Source: Ecdyonurus torrentis (Eukaryota; Arthropoda; Insecta; Ephemeroptera; Heptageniidae). From it: 64,000 nt of DNA. A program made the translations under genes and the position numbers. A model generated the notes under the pieces. It saw only the letters and a list, made by a program, of their open reading frames with translations, was not told the origin of the DNA and searched no databases. Positions 46,322 to 59,724 of this stretch are shown piece by piece (the first letter of the stretch is position 1; every line of letters begins with the position of its first letter). Location of the stretch: the NCBI GenBank assembly GCA_949318235.1, contig OX439132.1, positions 19,603,533-19,667,532 on the forward strand, in the 5' to 3' direction.

Positions 46322-47680
46322 AGCGGTGATTTTTATCTTCTAATGTCACAACTTTAAAACTTTAAAACATATAAGATAGTGCAAAAGTCTGTTGAATATG
46401 ATCTGTATTTGTCAATTTTGAGACTATAAATAAAAATGCTCGCTGATTACCAAAAGTTTTGACTTCGAAGCCCATATTTGCATATAACAATACGGCATTT
46501 ATTTACAAATGTTTCAAGAGGTATATATAGTAGCCATACATAGTCATAGAGTAGTATTACTTGTAATAACTTTTATCGTATACTGTATTAAAAAAAAATA
46601 TAAATAAATAAAAATAATAATAAAAAAAAACTGTTGTCTCCTAAAAAATATTTTTAAAACTAATATAAATATTCAATAAATTTCTTATAGTAAATAATAT
46701 ATACTATATTGATGAAAATATAGAAAATTAAAACTAAATATACTTACTATATTTATCCTAAATCAAAGTAGAACCGCTCATACTATATATATAATCAACT
46801 ATTTTAAAAAATAGCAAATTAAATATAGTCTTTTTTGATGCTCGCTAAATATTATAGTTTAATAAGAACAAATATTTTGGCAAGATAGTTCAATAAACAA
46901 ATAAATGTAATAAGGAAAAATAAAGCTCAATAACACTGCAAATTCCTCTTATATAAACTTTTTTTTTCTTACCGCGGCAAGCTCCTCTGGTGGGTTCGTC
47001 TATATTTATTTCAGAAATAATATTGCAATAAACTGATATATTATAATATATATTATATTTCTTTTGTTACTGCTAATTTTAAATTACACAATTTATTGGA
47101 ATCCGGAGAGCGAATTTTGGTAATACTGAAATACATATTTTTAATTTTCAATTTTAAGATGTTAGGCTATTTGAGAGTTACAATTTTGAGCTTAATTAAA
47201 TGCAATTAGTGTATTCGTTTCGTTGTGTTGTTTTGTAAGAAATTGTGAAGTAAAAAGTAAAATATATTAATTATACGACATATACGAATATAAATATAAT
47301 TTTATTTCCACGCGCCACGATTTATAGTAAAGCGTATCTGTATAGTAGCGTACCCTGCGTCAATTTTGTGAACTAACTCTATCTAGCCAAAGTTGATTTT
47401 TTTTTTTCTTGCTTTTTATGTTCCCGTCAGCAACAACATAGCGAGCAGAGCGGCTCCCTTCTTCCCCAATTTTCAGTAACAAAGAAAATTGAGCGAGTGC
47501 GGCTCGCTTGTGAAGCCGTGCGACGAAGGGAGAGATAAACATTAGAACAAAGACAAATAGTTAATTTTTAGGCCTATTTTAATTCAAAATATGGCCAAAA
47601 TCATTGGAACAATAGGAAATATGATCAGCTGATAACTGATATTATTAAAATTCTAAAATTTAGTGTGTAAATGTGTGAAA
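46118..47680 (+). other. region upstream of the tetraspanin start
   Basis: Holds a long T run (46290-46319) followed by a CAG, AT-rich sequence, and a GC-richer patch at 47400-47530 with clustered GCGAGC/GCTCGC words that may belong to a 5' UTR or promoter. An upstream ATG at 47671 overlaps the start in another frame. Confidence 0.4.
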
Positions 47681-47767
47681 ATGCCCGTGAGAAAAATCAG
47701 ACGTGACCAGAGCGAAGTCAGCTGCTGTCTGAAATATATAATTTTTGGATTTAATGTTATGTTTTGG
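47681..47767 (+). CDS. first coding exon of a tetraspanin (rest of gene beyond window)
   Basis: 29 codons from ATG to the donor TGG/GTAAGT, ending in phase 0. The peptide begins MPVRKIRRDQSEVSCC and continues LKYIIFGFNVMFW: a short basic cytoplasmic N-terminus, a membrane-proximal Cys pair that is usually palmitoylated, and the start of transmembrane helix 1 with the FGFN..FW signature. This pattern is typical of tetraspanins and closest, in my recollection, to the TspanC8-like group (Tsp86D, TSPAN5). Tetraspanins organise membrane microdomains, and the C8 group escorts ADAM10. I found no second exon downstream in the window, so intron 1 is at least 16 kb and contains the minus-strand transposon. 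The exon is too short for a usual ORF scan. The next exon should begin in phase 0 and complete TM1. Confidence 0.82.
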
Positions 47768-49940
47768 GTAAGTTTAACTTTTAATTTTTATTTTAAGATA
47801 TTAACGTAATACATAGTTCTTTAAATCATAATATTTCTGTTAACGCAAATCATAATATTTACATTTTTTTTGTGTAATTTTACTTTACGCAAATCGTATG
47901 TAAATAAACAAACTGTCAAGCATGTAATATCATAATTTTCAGACTAAAAAAAGGACCGGATTCTATATTTAATTATTTTAAACATTATATAGACATATCA
48001 GGAATATATTATATACCGTAGTATCAGAAAATATGAAAATAAAAATAAATAAAACAACAAATATTTCACACCATTGGATCGTATCGTGTAGGTAATTTTT
48101 CTGTGTGGATTCGTATGTATTGTATATTTTCTCTTTGTATAATTTTTTTAACTTAATTTTCTGTATATGAATAAACAAATTAGCACTTTAAACTCAAGAC
48201 TATGTTATAAAGAATATTACTGTACGTACTGTAAGTATATAAATATAAGCCTAATATAAAAATAAGTTAATTTTAGTTTAATAAACTTTTACATGTAGTA
48301 ACAATGTAACATTTTGCTGTTATTATAGTTTTTAAAACCAGAAAAAAAAAGGAAATTTTTTTCTTTATCGCAGCTGTGATATTGATTTAAATTTTATTTA
48401 CGATTATATTGGAAAAAATAAAACTAAGTGAACAACTTTTTTATTACTTTTTTTGTAATATTACTTTTTATGACTAATAAGTTTTTACATATTACATAAA
48501 AAAATGATAAAAGAAACAAAATTTTAAATAAATATATATTGGAAGAAAAAAGGTATCATATTTACAGGCATAAAATTAAAATATCAAATTATAAAATTAT
48601 AAGTGCTTTGATTAAAAAGAAGAAAACCGACATAAATTTTTTTTTTAAATGAAATCTTTGAGAACATGTCTGAACTTGCAAAAATATATTTTATGACTCA
48701 CATCCTCCCTCCCCTCTCCCTCTCTGACCTTACTCAAAGGGAGACAAGAAGGGTCATTGTCCCTGGGGTAATCAGGGTTACTTGATTGTTGTGTACTACA
48801 CTGTCACAAAAAAAAAATGAATTAACCACGGAAGTATATACATTGATAAAAATCTCCCTAAAAAAAACTGACACGTGTTTTAAGCTCACCGTGTGACGTA
48901 ATAAGAAATATTTAAAAGGCAAAAAAATATATATAATATGTGTGAGAAGGGTGAACGTTACGATGTCCTATACGGAAAGAGTGTTAGAGTGTTATTATTT
49001 TTTGTCAAGAGTACTCACAACCCTAAACCACTTTTTCTTCTATTCTCTTATAAAAAGAATAAAAACATAAAATTTTCTTTAAAAAAAAAGAAAAAAAAAA
49101 AGTGAAATAATTCTATAGTAAGTTGACATTTAAAGCGTTATTAGGATTATTTAGTATAATACAATACGTACATAAGAGCTTAATTTTTTAAATGGGCAAT
49201 GTTTTTGTTTTGGATAAGCATTTTATTACCTATATTAATTAAAAGTATTAAAAGTCAACTAAATTTTTTTTTAGTGTATGTACATTAATTGTTCTAATTC
49301 TTAAAGAAATATATTATACTAACTGAAACAAACATAATTTAATGAGCACCGTTTGTTCTAAATATGAAGTTGACAAATATAATAATAAAAATTTGTCCTC
49401 AATTTTGGAATATTGTAATTCATAGTCATATAGACTCCAGCAACAATTCAGTTGACTCAATAATTGTCTGCCAAAAACTTCTCTAAATGCAAGTGATATA
49501 AAATAATTCTGTTTTTAAAATCTACTATGCGTGTTAAAAATAAAGTAGGATTTTAACACGAATCTTGCACTTTTAATTTCATGCTTAAACACCTATGTCA
49601 CCAATTTTTTTCCTTATTTTTTTTTTCTATATAGGTATGAACAATTAGAGTATAACATTCCCTATTTTAATAATTTGTGTTAGTAGTTTTAAAGTGACTG
49701 ATTACCAGAGCCATTATCTTTTTAAATTGTACCGTAAATAAAAAAGAAAAATGTCACATTTTTAGTTCGAAAAAAAAAAATTATTTTTGCAAATTAATTA
49801 TAAAGTATATTTAAATAAAATTGTAGAAAAATTAACCTAAAAAATATAGAGTAAAATGCATCGTGTAGTTTTAAGGTGTTATAAATTCTGCAGAAAAATA
49901 GAGGTTATCATATCAGTAAAGCTTGCGGGGGTCCCCCAAT

Positions 49941-49946
<6 letters not shown>

Positions 49947-49978
<32 letters not shown>

Positions 49979-50050
49979 AACAGTACAAATACGACCAGAA
50001 ATATTTAAATAAGGACACATTTTTACGTGTTTTGAGATAATAGAAAATTC
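49947..50050 (-). repeat. poly-T-headed dispersed repeat, copy 1
   Basis: A T run of about 25 precedes a segment with AAATATTTAAATAA and ATTTTTACGTGT, shared with 54804-54930. Read on the minus strand it ends in poly-A, as a retroposed copy would. Confidence 0.4.
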
Positions 50051-51757
50051 AATAACTTTCATAATCGCCGATAACATCCATTTAACTCGTTTTACGTTTT
50101 ATAATCTTAATTTATTTGTACAGTTATGTGTAATCAATCAGATTTATATACACTTTCAGTAATATAGATGATCAAAGTGTTGAAAATAAGTTAAAAGCTT
50201 CTTCATCAATATAAAGTATATTTTCTTCTATGTATTCCATTTCCTTGAACAAAAAAAGAGGGTCTTGTTAAAATTGCGCTAATTCGATGACGGAGACGGA
50301 AATTTCATTTTAATTACTTGACTTCCTTATTACAGTTTCAATCTATATATATATTAAAAAAAAACTTAAGACGATCATTGCATTATTGGTACATAATAAA
50401 AAATATTTGTTTAAACCTAATTTCCGTAACTTTATGAAATATTAATTTTTATATAATTTTTTTTATATTATATTAATGCAATTTTAAATAAAAATCTAGT
50501 GAAAGTTCTATACAAAAATAAGTTGTAATGTTTTTATTTTTATTGTTGTTTATTTATGCATTAAATTCACATGAAAAAATTTTAAATGAGTTTTTATTTT
50601 AAACTATAGTATTATGTAATTTGGTGCATTATGACACATTAAAAAAAATTAAAATGTTAATAGTGAAAAAAAATTAACCACATGTGATGAAAAAAATACA
50701 ATGGTAAAAATTATAAAAGTAATAATAATCAGCATTTAAATTTTTAAATTCATGTTGCTTTTAAAAGCAAATTATTATTATGTAATTTTGAAATTATTTA
50801 AATTTGATAACATTTCATTATTACGTATAAAAGTATTGCATGTGAATAAAACTGTATGGATATAATGTATTAAAATCTTTCGGTAGTTTTTAACTGCACT
50901 CTTTTCTCTTTACTTTCCGATTCAATTTTCCACAGTTTCAAATAGGTGGGATATATATTTTTTTTTTCTACACGTCTATAGTGTAAGAAGTAAGAAATTA
51001 CTTTTTTTTTCTTTTTTGTATATTACCAAATGAAGTCTAATATGTCTACCTACATAATACTATATTACGCCTCTTATTTTCTCTCGCTTTACTCATAATA
51101 TAATATAAGAGAGATACTACTATAATATAAAAGTAACGGGTTTCAGGTTTAACGCCGCTACTGCCGCATTAGTCCACCGCAATTCCGTCGAGGTCAAAAA
51201 CTCGTTCGCCTACACAATACATTTTGCTTGTATGTATAGTATAATATAGCTAACCTATAACAACTTTATACTGTATGTTAAAAATAATAAAAATTGTACA
51301 GTCGACTGCATTATCTGTGCATCACCAAACGGTATAATAGCATTATATTATATTGTACTCGTATATAAAAATAAAATGCAATCATATAGTTACAATATTT
51401 TCTGCATGTAATTATAAGTTGACCTCATATGTCATATGATCTTTTATACTGTAGGGGGAAAGAAAGTTTTTGTTATTCCTTTGCCTTTAAGCTTAAGCAC
51501 TGCATGATCCATATGTAAATACGAGTACTGTATTGTCCAATTTGCAATTTTGCAATTCCCCTAAAACTAATAATCTTCGTCAAGTCAAATGCCCTATTTG
51601 AAATGGATGGACTCGCCTTGTTTTCACCAAATGTTGCTTTTTTTCCTGTATACATTTTTTAGGGGGGGGGGGGGGAGGGGGATTTATTAATTGTATACAA
51701 CTGAATCTTATTCAGTTAAGAAAGTATACCCCATATATCCCACTTAACAGGCATTAA

Positions 51758-51761
<4 letters not shown>

Positions 51762-51846
<85 letters not shown>
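51762..51846. repeat. TA microsatellite
   Basis: About 85 bases of TA. Confidence 0.95.
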
Positions 51847-51849
<3 letters not shown>

Positions 51850-53177
51850 ATATATAGGTATTCAAAATATACAAAAGTAGAAGATAATAAAAAATATCTA
51901 AAAATATATCAACGAATACGCAGACAAAAAAATAATAATACATAGAGTGAGTCTACAATTTAAAGTTCTCAATTTGCTAATTTACGTCACGCAAATGTTA
52001 TTTCCATTGATTTTTCAATTGCAAATCCATTGAATTTTAGCACACGACAAAATGACGAGCACTTCGTTTTTATGACGTACTTGTACATAGAAAAAAAATA
52101 AATTAAAGTCTTCAATATGTAATATAGGGTGTCCGGCATATATTTCGAAAGAAAAAGTAATAAAAAAAAGTATTGCACTACGAAAGTAGAACATAAACGT
52201 CATGGTTCCTATATATATATAACACGCATACATTTATTAGGGTTTTATATTATTAATAAATAATTCTCAAAATAACTCATAAAATGTCAATATAAAAATA
52301 GATTTTAATTGAAAGATAAGAAAAAATTTATATTATTATGTCTATTAAAAAAAAATTACACACAAAAAAAAAATTGATTTAAATTTCAAACACAACCCTG
52401 TATTGACATGCACGGTCGTGTTCTAAATTTAACCTCTAAGATTGAAAAAAAATTCAACCGCGTGGTTTAATTTTCAGCTGAAAATTTTGTTTTTTTTCAA
52501 CTTGAAATTTTTTAAATTTAAACCATCGAGTTTTTTTTTTAAATTAAACCTGTGTTCTAAAAGTTAAAAATACTCGAGTTATTTTATTTTTAAAATGTTA
52601 TTCTAAAAAAAATTAGTCTTTAAAATTTTTTTAATCTAAAATACGCATAATTAAAATAAATAACATTTAAGTTTAATTATTTGTTAAATATTAATTTAAA
52701 AAAAATAAACAGAATTGGGAGGTATTATAGGGTTAGTAAGATTTAATATGAATGTTTGTTACCCATTTTTTTATTGATTCAAACACACACACATGAACAA
52801 TTACAGAAAATGAACAAGATTATAATATTAAAAGAAATAAAAATGTTATAAAAATAGTTAAAATTTTCAATACAAAAAATTTTAAGTGCTTTTATTTTTA
52901 TTTTTATTTTTTTTTTTTTACAAATCTTAATCTGATTACGACACTTTTATATAATATAGTATCTTACCAATGATGATATCAAAATTACAACGTCTTTAAT
53001 TAACAAAATACGTTTTACACACACATACACTACTATTAAAATATATTCTGAATATGATTTTGCACATTTAATTTGCTAATAATCTGCCAACCAAATAATC
53101 ATTACCAAACTTATTATTAATGCATAAAACAAATAGACAAATACACACATATATAGCAAAAAGAGATTTAGTTGGAT

Positions 53178-53352
<175 letters not shown>

Positions 53353-54028
53353 CTGTAATGTATATTGTTTAAATTATTATTATTTTATTTATTATATACA
53401 CAAGAAATGTTGTTTATTATTCATTCAATGTTAACAATAGCTGCAATTCTTTACGATCTTAACTTTTTTAAATGCATGCTTATTAATTTAGAATTTTTTC
53501 TCACATACATACATATTTAAAACTTTATTTTATACACTTTATTATTAAATTTCAGTACAATTATGGTTTATTTTACTTATTATATTTGTTAATAGTAGCA
53601 AAAATTATAATATATCATATTGTCACTTATATAGTAAAATAGTTTTGTTTTTACCAAATATAATTATTTAAATACTTTATGGTTGCTTATTCATAACACT
53701 TTAAGCATCTATTCATTGATTTACAAACAATAATAAGTCAATTAAGGCAAAAATTAAAACAATAAATTTTTAAAAATTCTAAATATATATTTGATGACAA
53801 TCAAAGTCAAAATTTTTAATTGCTAATGATTTCATAACGTCTGTTCTGTATGGTTTTAAATTTTTATATATTCTATTTTTTCTTTGAAAAAAAAATGCTT
53901 TTATCTGATAAGGAGAATTTTTTGCTATAAATATAAACTATACAATTAATTTACTAAATAATGCTACACTATATATCGAACAAAATAAATGGGGATACAC
54001 ATAGTTGAATGACGAAAAAAAGTAAAGG

Positions 54029-54224
54029 TTACTCAGCATCCATGTCACTGGCTTCTGATGATTCGGAGTCATTGAAAGAACTACCTACTGGAGTTTGCAT
54101 GGCGTCTGCTTCATCCTTGCTCCTCAAAATTTCCTTCTTAAGGTCATGCACTCTACCTCGGATCTCGTGGCCTCTGCCGCACTTGCTTCCCTGCTCTAGG
54201 GGTGTAATCCAGTTCAAGATCTCC
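54029..54224 (-). CDS. exon d of the companion gene, acidic tail and stop
   Basis: Acceptor TTGTTACAG. Encodes EILNWITPLEQGSK, a charged helix (LKKEILRSKDEAD) and a Ser/Asp/Glu-rich tail, ending in TAA. Phase agrees with exon c. Confidence 0.65.
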
Positions 54225-54258
54225 CTGTAACAATACATAATTTTTTATGAAGGCCATC

Positions 54259-54300
<42 letters not shown>

Positions 54301-54803
54301 TAATTACAAATATTTAATAAAAATGAACTAAAATTAAATACGACATACAAGATAGCTCATTTTCATCAAAATTCGTTCAGTACAGCATAAAATATGCAAT
54401 ACCATAGAACGTAAAAAAAAAATTACAGCATAACTATTACTTTCGTTTAAATTTAGTACTATTTATGCTATAATCATATAAATTCAGCATAAATGATGCA
54501 GTTTATTATAGTCATAAAAATGTTAATATTTAAACACGTAGTTATTTAGTTTACTTTTCTACATCAGTTTTCAAAAATAAAAAAAAAATCTTGATTACAA
54601 GCTAGGAAAAAACGATATATGCAGTGTTTAATTATAAATTAAAATTACGAATATACAATCAATAACATTTAAGCAAATAGTTGTATTATGAAATGTTATT
54701 ATTTTGCTGTCATCTAGAAAGTAATATATTTTAAATGAAGTAAACGGTATAGCACGCGGAAAATCTAATAGAAACCTAAATTATAATACATTTCATTTCA
54801 CTT

Positions 54804-54930
54804 TTTTTTTTTTTTTTTTTTTTTGTTCCTTTTAATTATCAAGTTGACAGCAATAACCCCTTTACCGATTCCGAAAATATTTAAATAACAAATTTCAAAC
54901 ATATTTTTACGTGTATTCAGACTTAAGAAA
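54804..54930 (-). repeat. poly-T-headed dispersed repeat, copy 2
   Basis: Shares AAATATTTAAATAA and ATTTTTACGTGT with the copy at 49947. It lies in the intron between exons c and d of the companion gene. Confidence 0.4.
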
Positions 54931-55019
54931 ATGTTAAGAATTTTTAAAACTGATATATAAACATAAATAAATATAATTAAATATTTTCCGTAATAACAAA
55001 ATTATCAGAACAAACTTAC

Positions 55020-55185
55020 TCTTTGATGTACTCGTATGTGCTCCGAAGCTTCGTAGGATACTCCTCGTTTAAGTTCCAAAACGAGGCAAAGAGATATGCA
55101 AATGCTAGCTTGAAGTCATCGACTCTTGTAACCACGACTCGGTCGACCATAACTGCATATCCAATGCAGCTGCGAAAAGTTGAGC
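55020..55185 (-). CDS. exon c of the companion gene
   Basis: 166 nt, acceptor CTTTTAAG, donor AAAGA/GTAAGT. Encodes STFRSCIGYAVMVDRVVV and LAFAYLFASFWNLNEEYP, resembling the C-terminal segment of related transposon companion proteins. Phase 1 in, phase 2 out. Confidence 0.65.
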
Positions 55186-55218
55186 CTTAAAAGAAAAAAA
55201 GGATAATTAAAAAGGCAC

Positions 55219-55439
55219 TTTACACGTAATTTATGCTGTATATTTCATTGTAGCCAAAAATATCCTAAATATCAACACTATAAATAATTATGCTTCACAA
55301 CATAAAAACTTATACTATTGTGCAACATATTAGTTATGAAGTACAGGTACAGCATATATTATGCTGTAGCTGTATTGAACAAATTGTGCCTAACATAAGC
55401 TTGCATAATTATAACGTTATTTTGTTTTTTCCGTGTAAA
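55219..55439. mobile_element. MITE with TTTACACG ends in an intron of the companion gene
   Basis: Starts TTTACACG and ends CGTGTAAA. The interior has repeated TATGCTGTA / CATAATTAT words, also frequent near 19240-19340, 44330-44400, 54380-54510 and 62430-62500. Confidence 0.5.
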
Positions 55440-55471
55440 TAAAAAAAAGTAAAATATGAATTTTTATTTAC

Positions 55472-55541
55472 CTAGAGCTATAATAATTGGAGTTTCCGGG
55501 ATTTCTTCTTTGGCCTCCAAAATTTCATTAGTAGAGGTTTC
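55472..55541 (-). CDS. exon b of the companion gene
   Basis: 70 nt, acceptor TTTTTTTAG, donor CTAG/GTAAAT on the minus strand. Encodes an acidic stretch and then ETPIIIALG. Phase 0 in, phase 1 out. Confidence 0.6.
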
Positions 55542-55977
55542 CTAAAAAAATTATATAAATATTATTTACATCCTATTTATTTTTTTAACTTATGATTTAT
55601 ATAACTGATTCTCATTGTTTTTTTTAAATCATTTTTATGCTTTAAAAATAAAGATAAAAAAATCTAATTATTAAAGTATTTCACAAAAGAAAAAAAATAA
55701 TTAAATGAAATTATCAAAAATATTTTAATTGATATTTTATATGATTTTTCTTTTTTTATTTTAATTAGACAATTATAACAATTAAATACATGTTTATTTA
55801 TAACTTAAGTAAATACACTACTATTATCCTTAATTTTTAAAATTTTGCATGTACTTTAACACACATAATTTTTTTTATGTACCTTAACGTAATTACGTTT
55901 TTTTTTAAATATTATATTTAATCAAGTTATTTTCTAACAGTACCATAATTATAAATAATAATTATAATAAATCTTAC

Positions 55978-56727
55978 CTCAACAAGGAGAACCATTTTGT
56001 TGAATTTGTTGCTGAAGTAGATAGTTATCATCTTAAGAAGAGCAATAAACTTGATGTTTAAATCAGCTGGCTGCAACCTTCCATAGAGTAAATTCTTTGC
56101 GATAGCACATTTTGAATGTTTTGTGGAGCGCTCACAAAAGAAAGTTATGAGATTGTCCATGTTTATAGTATTAACGAATAAGTTCACTTTATTTTCAACA
56201 TGTTGCCCAGTTAGGTGGGAGAAATGTTCCAGGAACATTCCAGGATGGAAAAAATAAGGAAATCTTTTCTTGATTCTTTTAGCTACTTTTTTACTATTTA
56301 TATAGTGACGAATAGAAGCATATAATTCTAACATTATTTTTGAAGTATTTGTCATTGTTACATCATCTTCAGTAACTAATTCATTATAGTGATCTTTTAA
56401 TTTGCCTGCCTTTTCTTTTTGAGTTTCAGCAGTTTCATCATCAGGTAAAGATGGGCTAAAGTTGATCGTGCCAACTGTATCAGATTTACGACGGTTGGAA
56501 GTTTTTTTATTATTTTTATTATAATTAAGATAATTATAACGTTGTTTCAGATTAGTTGCTATAGTTTCGACACCTTTTGAAAATGTGCTATCATCTATTC
56601 TATCTTGAAGGTTTGAATACTTTTTGCAGCACTCATCAGCGAGTAAACGAAAAACTTTCATGCCAGGGTAGTTGTTATAATGTTCTTTAACTTGATCTAT
56701 AACACCATTTATTAGAATATGTTTGTA
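55978..56727 (-). CDS. main exon of the companion gene after the frameshift
   Basis: The frame is open from the T7 run (residues INGVIDQVKEHYNNYPGM precede the first Met) to the donor GAG/GTAAGA at 55978. It includes a Lys/Asn-rich basic stretch (KNNKKTSNRRKSD), the KKRFPYFFHPGMFLEHF segment and a cysteine-containing helical end (FCERSTKHSKCAIAK). Confidence 0.6.
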
Positions 56728-57089
56728 TTTTTTTGAACATTACTTGCATTAAGCTTTGTTTCATGTCCAATTACCTCAAAGTTAATTTCGAATGCAAGTG
56801 TAGGGACGTCATGAATATTAGATGTATTTTGGTGAGATGAATGCAAGGGTGGTCTAACTGAATTTACATTTTTTCGCCACGTCAGGTACAATTTATTTAC
56901 AATACCCTCGGGTATCTGCTCTTTTTCAATCAAAGTTTTAGCACTAACAATCTCTTCACGGCACTCATTAACACAATCAATTCCATGTTTAATAAGTTTG
57001 TCATTATATTCAATTGATTTTTCTTCACTTAATTTAGGACACACGGTTTTAATGTATTCTAGAAGATCCATAGTATCCATGGTCAACAC
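56712..57089 (-). CDS. 5' part of the transposon companion gene (before the frameshift)
   Basis: 125 codons from ATG at 57089; M4 and M7 are alternative starts. Contains a helical domain with CPKLSEE, LIKHGIDCV and IPEGIVNKLYLTWRKN, and the out-of-frame stop comes 16 nt after the T7 run. Confidence 0.6.
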   Translation of the reverse strand: MLTMDTMDLLEYIKTVCPKLSEEKSIEYNDKLIKHGIDCVNECREEIVSAKTLIEKEQIPEGIVNKLYLTWRKNVNSVRPPLHSSHQNTSNIHDVPTLAFEINFEVIGHETKLNASNVQKNTNIF

Positions 57090-57765
<676 letters not shown>

Positions 57766-59667
57766 TTAATAGCAATAATTTATATTAATTGATGAATGTT
57801 TAAGTGTTAAGTAATTATGACCAGATACATTTATATAAGCATCAATAGGACAGTAGTCAATTAAATTAATAATATTTAATATAAATTCCGTTTCTATTAC
57901 ATTTTCAATTTCTAGCAAGCCATAATTTTTAATAAAAGTACAATTATTCAGATCTGCTATAAAATAAATTTGATCAGGTTGTATATAAAAAATCTTTTTT
58001 ATTTGAGCGTACACTAATTTATGCGTAGAAGAGTAAAATTTTGTTGGTAACCACATATCTATTTTGTAAAGTGTACCATGAACTTCAATTTTACTTACAA
58101 ACACGCCCGTGCTAGTGCATAAATTTAAATGAGCCATATTCAATTTTAATTTATTGCTAAGAATGTATGATTGAGTTTCACATGAATCTCTCAAATTTTT
58201 AATGGGATTTTGGCATAAATTTTCAGAAGTAATATATGCAAAGTTTAATTGTTGCTTGTATGCAAATGTTTTGGTAATAGCTTTAAAATTATTTGAATTT
58301 TTGGCAACTTTTTTAAAAATCATGTGTTTAGACTCAAACCGCATGGAAAATAATCTAATTAAAGGTCCAAATTTAAGCATTAATAAGGGATAGTGACGTA
58401 TCAGATGATGCTTAGGCTTAAGTCTTACGTCTGAAAACGTTTCTGACCGTAATTTTAAATATTTTATAACAATATTGTGGAACTGTGTTACTTGATCATG
58501 ATGTATGATCGGAGCACAGGATAGTTCACATATTTGTTTAAGCATTAAATACATTTTCCAGCTTGCAGTATCAACTTTTTTAACTAACGAATTAATAATT
58601 AACGAAAATAAACGTATAAATGTTCGATTTTCACTCGCTGAACCATCTAACTTTAAAGCATTTATTTTAATTTTTCTAGGTTTATTTACTTTGTCACTAT
58701 TAGCATATTTAAATGTTGATATACGTCTATTTAGAATTTCATAATTAAACCACTTTTTATTCACAAGGTCACGTATTATCAGACACATATCTTGATTTAT
58801 TGCACCTTGAAATAAATCATGGTGTATACAAACAGGCATACCAGGATTGGTTATATGGAAATCTGGTAAATTATTTAATATCGAATCTACAACTACCCCT
58901 TTAACATGTTTCAAATTTTTACGCGTTTTTTGTAAAATATATTTTTTGTGAGTCACAGCTGTTCTAGAACGACCAATTAGACATGGGTCACCGCGAAATA
59001 CATCTCTGTGAATTTCACAAAATCGACAAAAATAAAAACAATTAAAAGATTGTACAAATCCACCTGCAATTGCCGCCCCCAGATTATCGCCAATAAGAAA
59101 TCGAAATTTTGGTATATACATTATATTAATAACACTTATACCTGTCTTAGTTAAATTTTTTAGGTCCATAACAAACTTATGAAAAACTCTGTTAATATTA
59201 TATTTACTCACTAATTTCCCTTTACATACAAGAATTAAATGTATATTTTCCAGTCTACTACGAAATTCAGGGCGTAAATTTCCTATTGTGAAATAAACAC
59301 CAAGTGTTTTATGACAACACTTAGCTCCACCTAAAGGGTTTGCTGGCTCTAACTCATCCGCAAAAACCAATAAATCAATTTCTTTTTTATTTGTTATATG
59401 ATTTTTATCATATTTTGTTTTATAAACTTCACCATCAGTGTAATCAAATAATATATTATTCCTACGTGATGTATTATCATCCCTACAGGACTTAATAAAA
59501 TTTGATTTTGCTAATAATACTTGTAATGTTTTACGTATTGGGATGTAATGATAAGTTTCGTTTTTTAATTTATCTGTTTTACCTAGTAAAACTTCTTGAG
59601 GTTCAATAAAATCAAAATTTTTTTTATAATATTGCAGACGCGAATGGGATGTTCCTAAATATGACAT
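57766..59667 (-). CDS. DDE-type DNA transposase (metazoan CMC/KDZ-like superfamily)
   Basis: 633 residues, uninterrupted. Motifs in order, matching as I recall a transposase family common in fish, Hydra and arthropods: FADELEPANPLGG (102-114, candidate catalytic Asp 104), YFTIGNLRPEFRS (125-137), FLIGDNLGAAIAGGF (190-204, Asp 194) followed by a FCRFC pair (213-217), HHDLFQG (282-288, usually HDLLEG), PKHHLIRHYPLL (418-429) and MRFESKH (442-448, Glu 445). It would cut and join transposon ends in the nucleus. The upstream ZnF ORF ends 57 nt before this ATG; in relatives I recall, fingers and transposase form one protein, so splicing or shared translation is possible, but no in-frame junction was found. 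The superfamily label (CACTA/CMC against KDZ) is not settled from sequence alone. An open frame this long suggests recent activity or selection. Confidence 0.82.
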   Translation of the reverse strand: MSYLGTSHSRLQYYKKNFDFIEPQEVLLGKTDKLKNETYHYIPIRKTLQVLLAKSNFIKSCRDDNTSRRNNILFDYTDGEVYKTKYDKNHITNKKEIDLLVFADELEPANPLGGAKCCHKTLGVYFTIGNLRPEFRSRLENIHLILVCKGKLVSKYNINRVFHKFVMDLKNLTKTGISVINIMYIPKFRFLIGDNLGAAIAGGFVQSFNCFYFCRFCEIHRDVFRGDPCLIGRSRTAVTHKKYILQKTRKNLKHVKGVVVDSILNNLPDFHITNPGMPVCIHHDLFQGAINQDMCLIIRDLVNKKWFNYEILNRRISTFKYANSDKVNKPRKIKINALKLDGSASENRTFIRLFSLIINSLVKKVDTASWKMYLMLKQICELSCAPIIHHDQVTQFHNIVIKYLKLRSETFSDVRLKPKHHLIRHYPLLMLKFGPLIRLFSMRFESKHMIFKKVAKNSNNFKAITKTFAYKQQLNFAYITSENLCQNPIKNLRDSCETQSYILSNKLKLNMAHLNLCTSTGVFVSKIEVHGTLYKIDMWLPTKFYSSTHKLVYAQIKKIFYIQPDQIYFIADLNNCTFIKNYGLLEIENVIETEFILNIINLIDYCPIDAYINVSGHNYLTLKHSSININYCY

Positions 59668-59724
59668 GCAATCAGAAGTTTTTAAATTTTTAAAATTTAA
59701 AGTATAATATATTACATCACAATA

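Larger units (their letters stand above)
54029..57089 (-). pseudogene. companion gene of the DNA transposon, four exons, one frameshift
   Basis: Minus strand. Exon a 57089-55978, exon b 55541-55472, exon c 55185-55020, exon d 54224-54029 (TAA). All introns are GT-AG and phases agree (0, 1, 2). The N-terminal 120 residues are helical (DLLEYIKTVCPKLSEE, then IPEGIVNKLYLTWRKN), resembling the SAM-like start of a second protein seen beside this transposase type in other animals. The middle is basic and then has KKRFPYFFHPGMFLEHFSHL. The C-terminal part carries PIIIALGSTF, SCIGYAVMVDRV and LNEEYPTKLRSTYEYIKE, then an acidic tail. One base appears to be missing in a T7 run at 56728-56734: the frame upstream stops at 56712, and the next frame is open from just before the run and continues the protein. 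With that base the product would be about 514 residues. It may be a decayed copy, an assembly error in a homopolymer, or a real shift. Function unknown. Confidence 0.62.
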
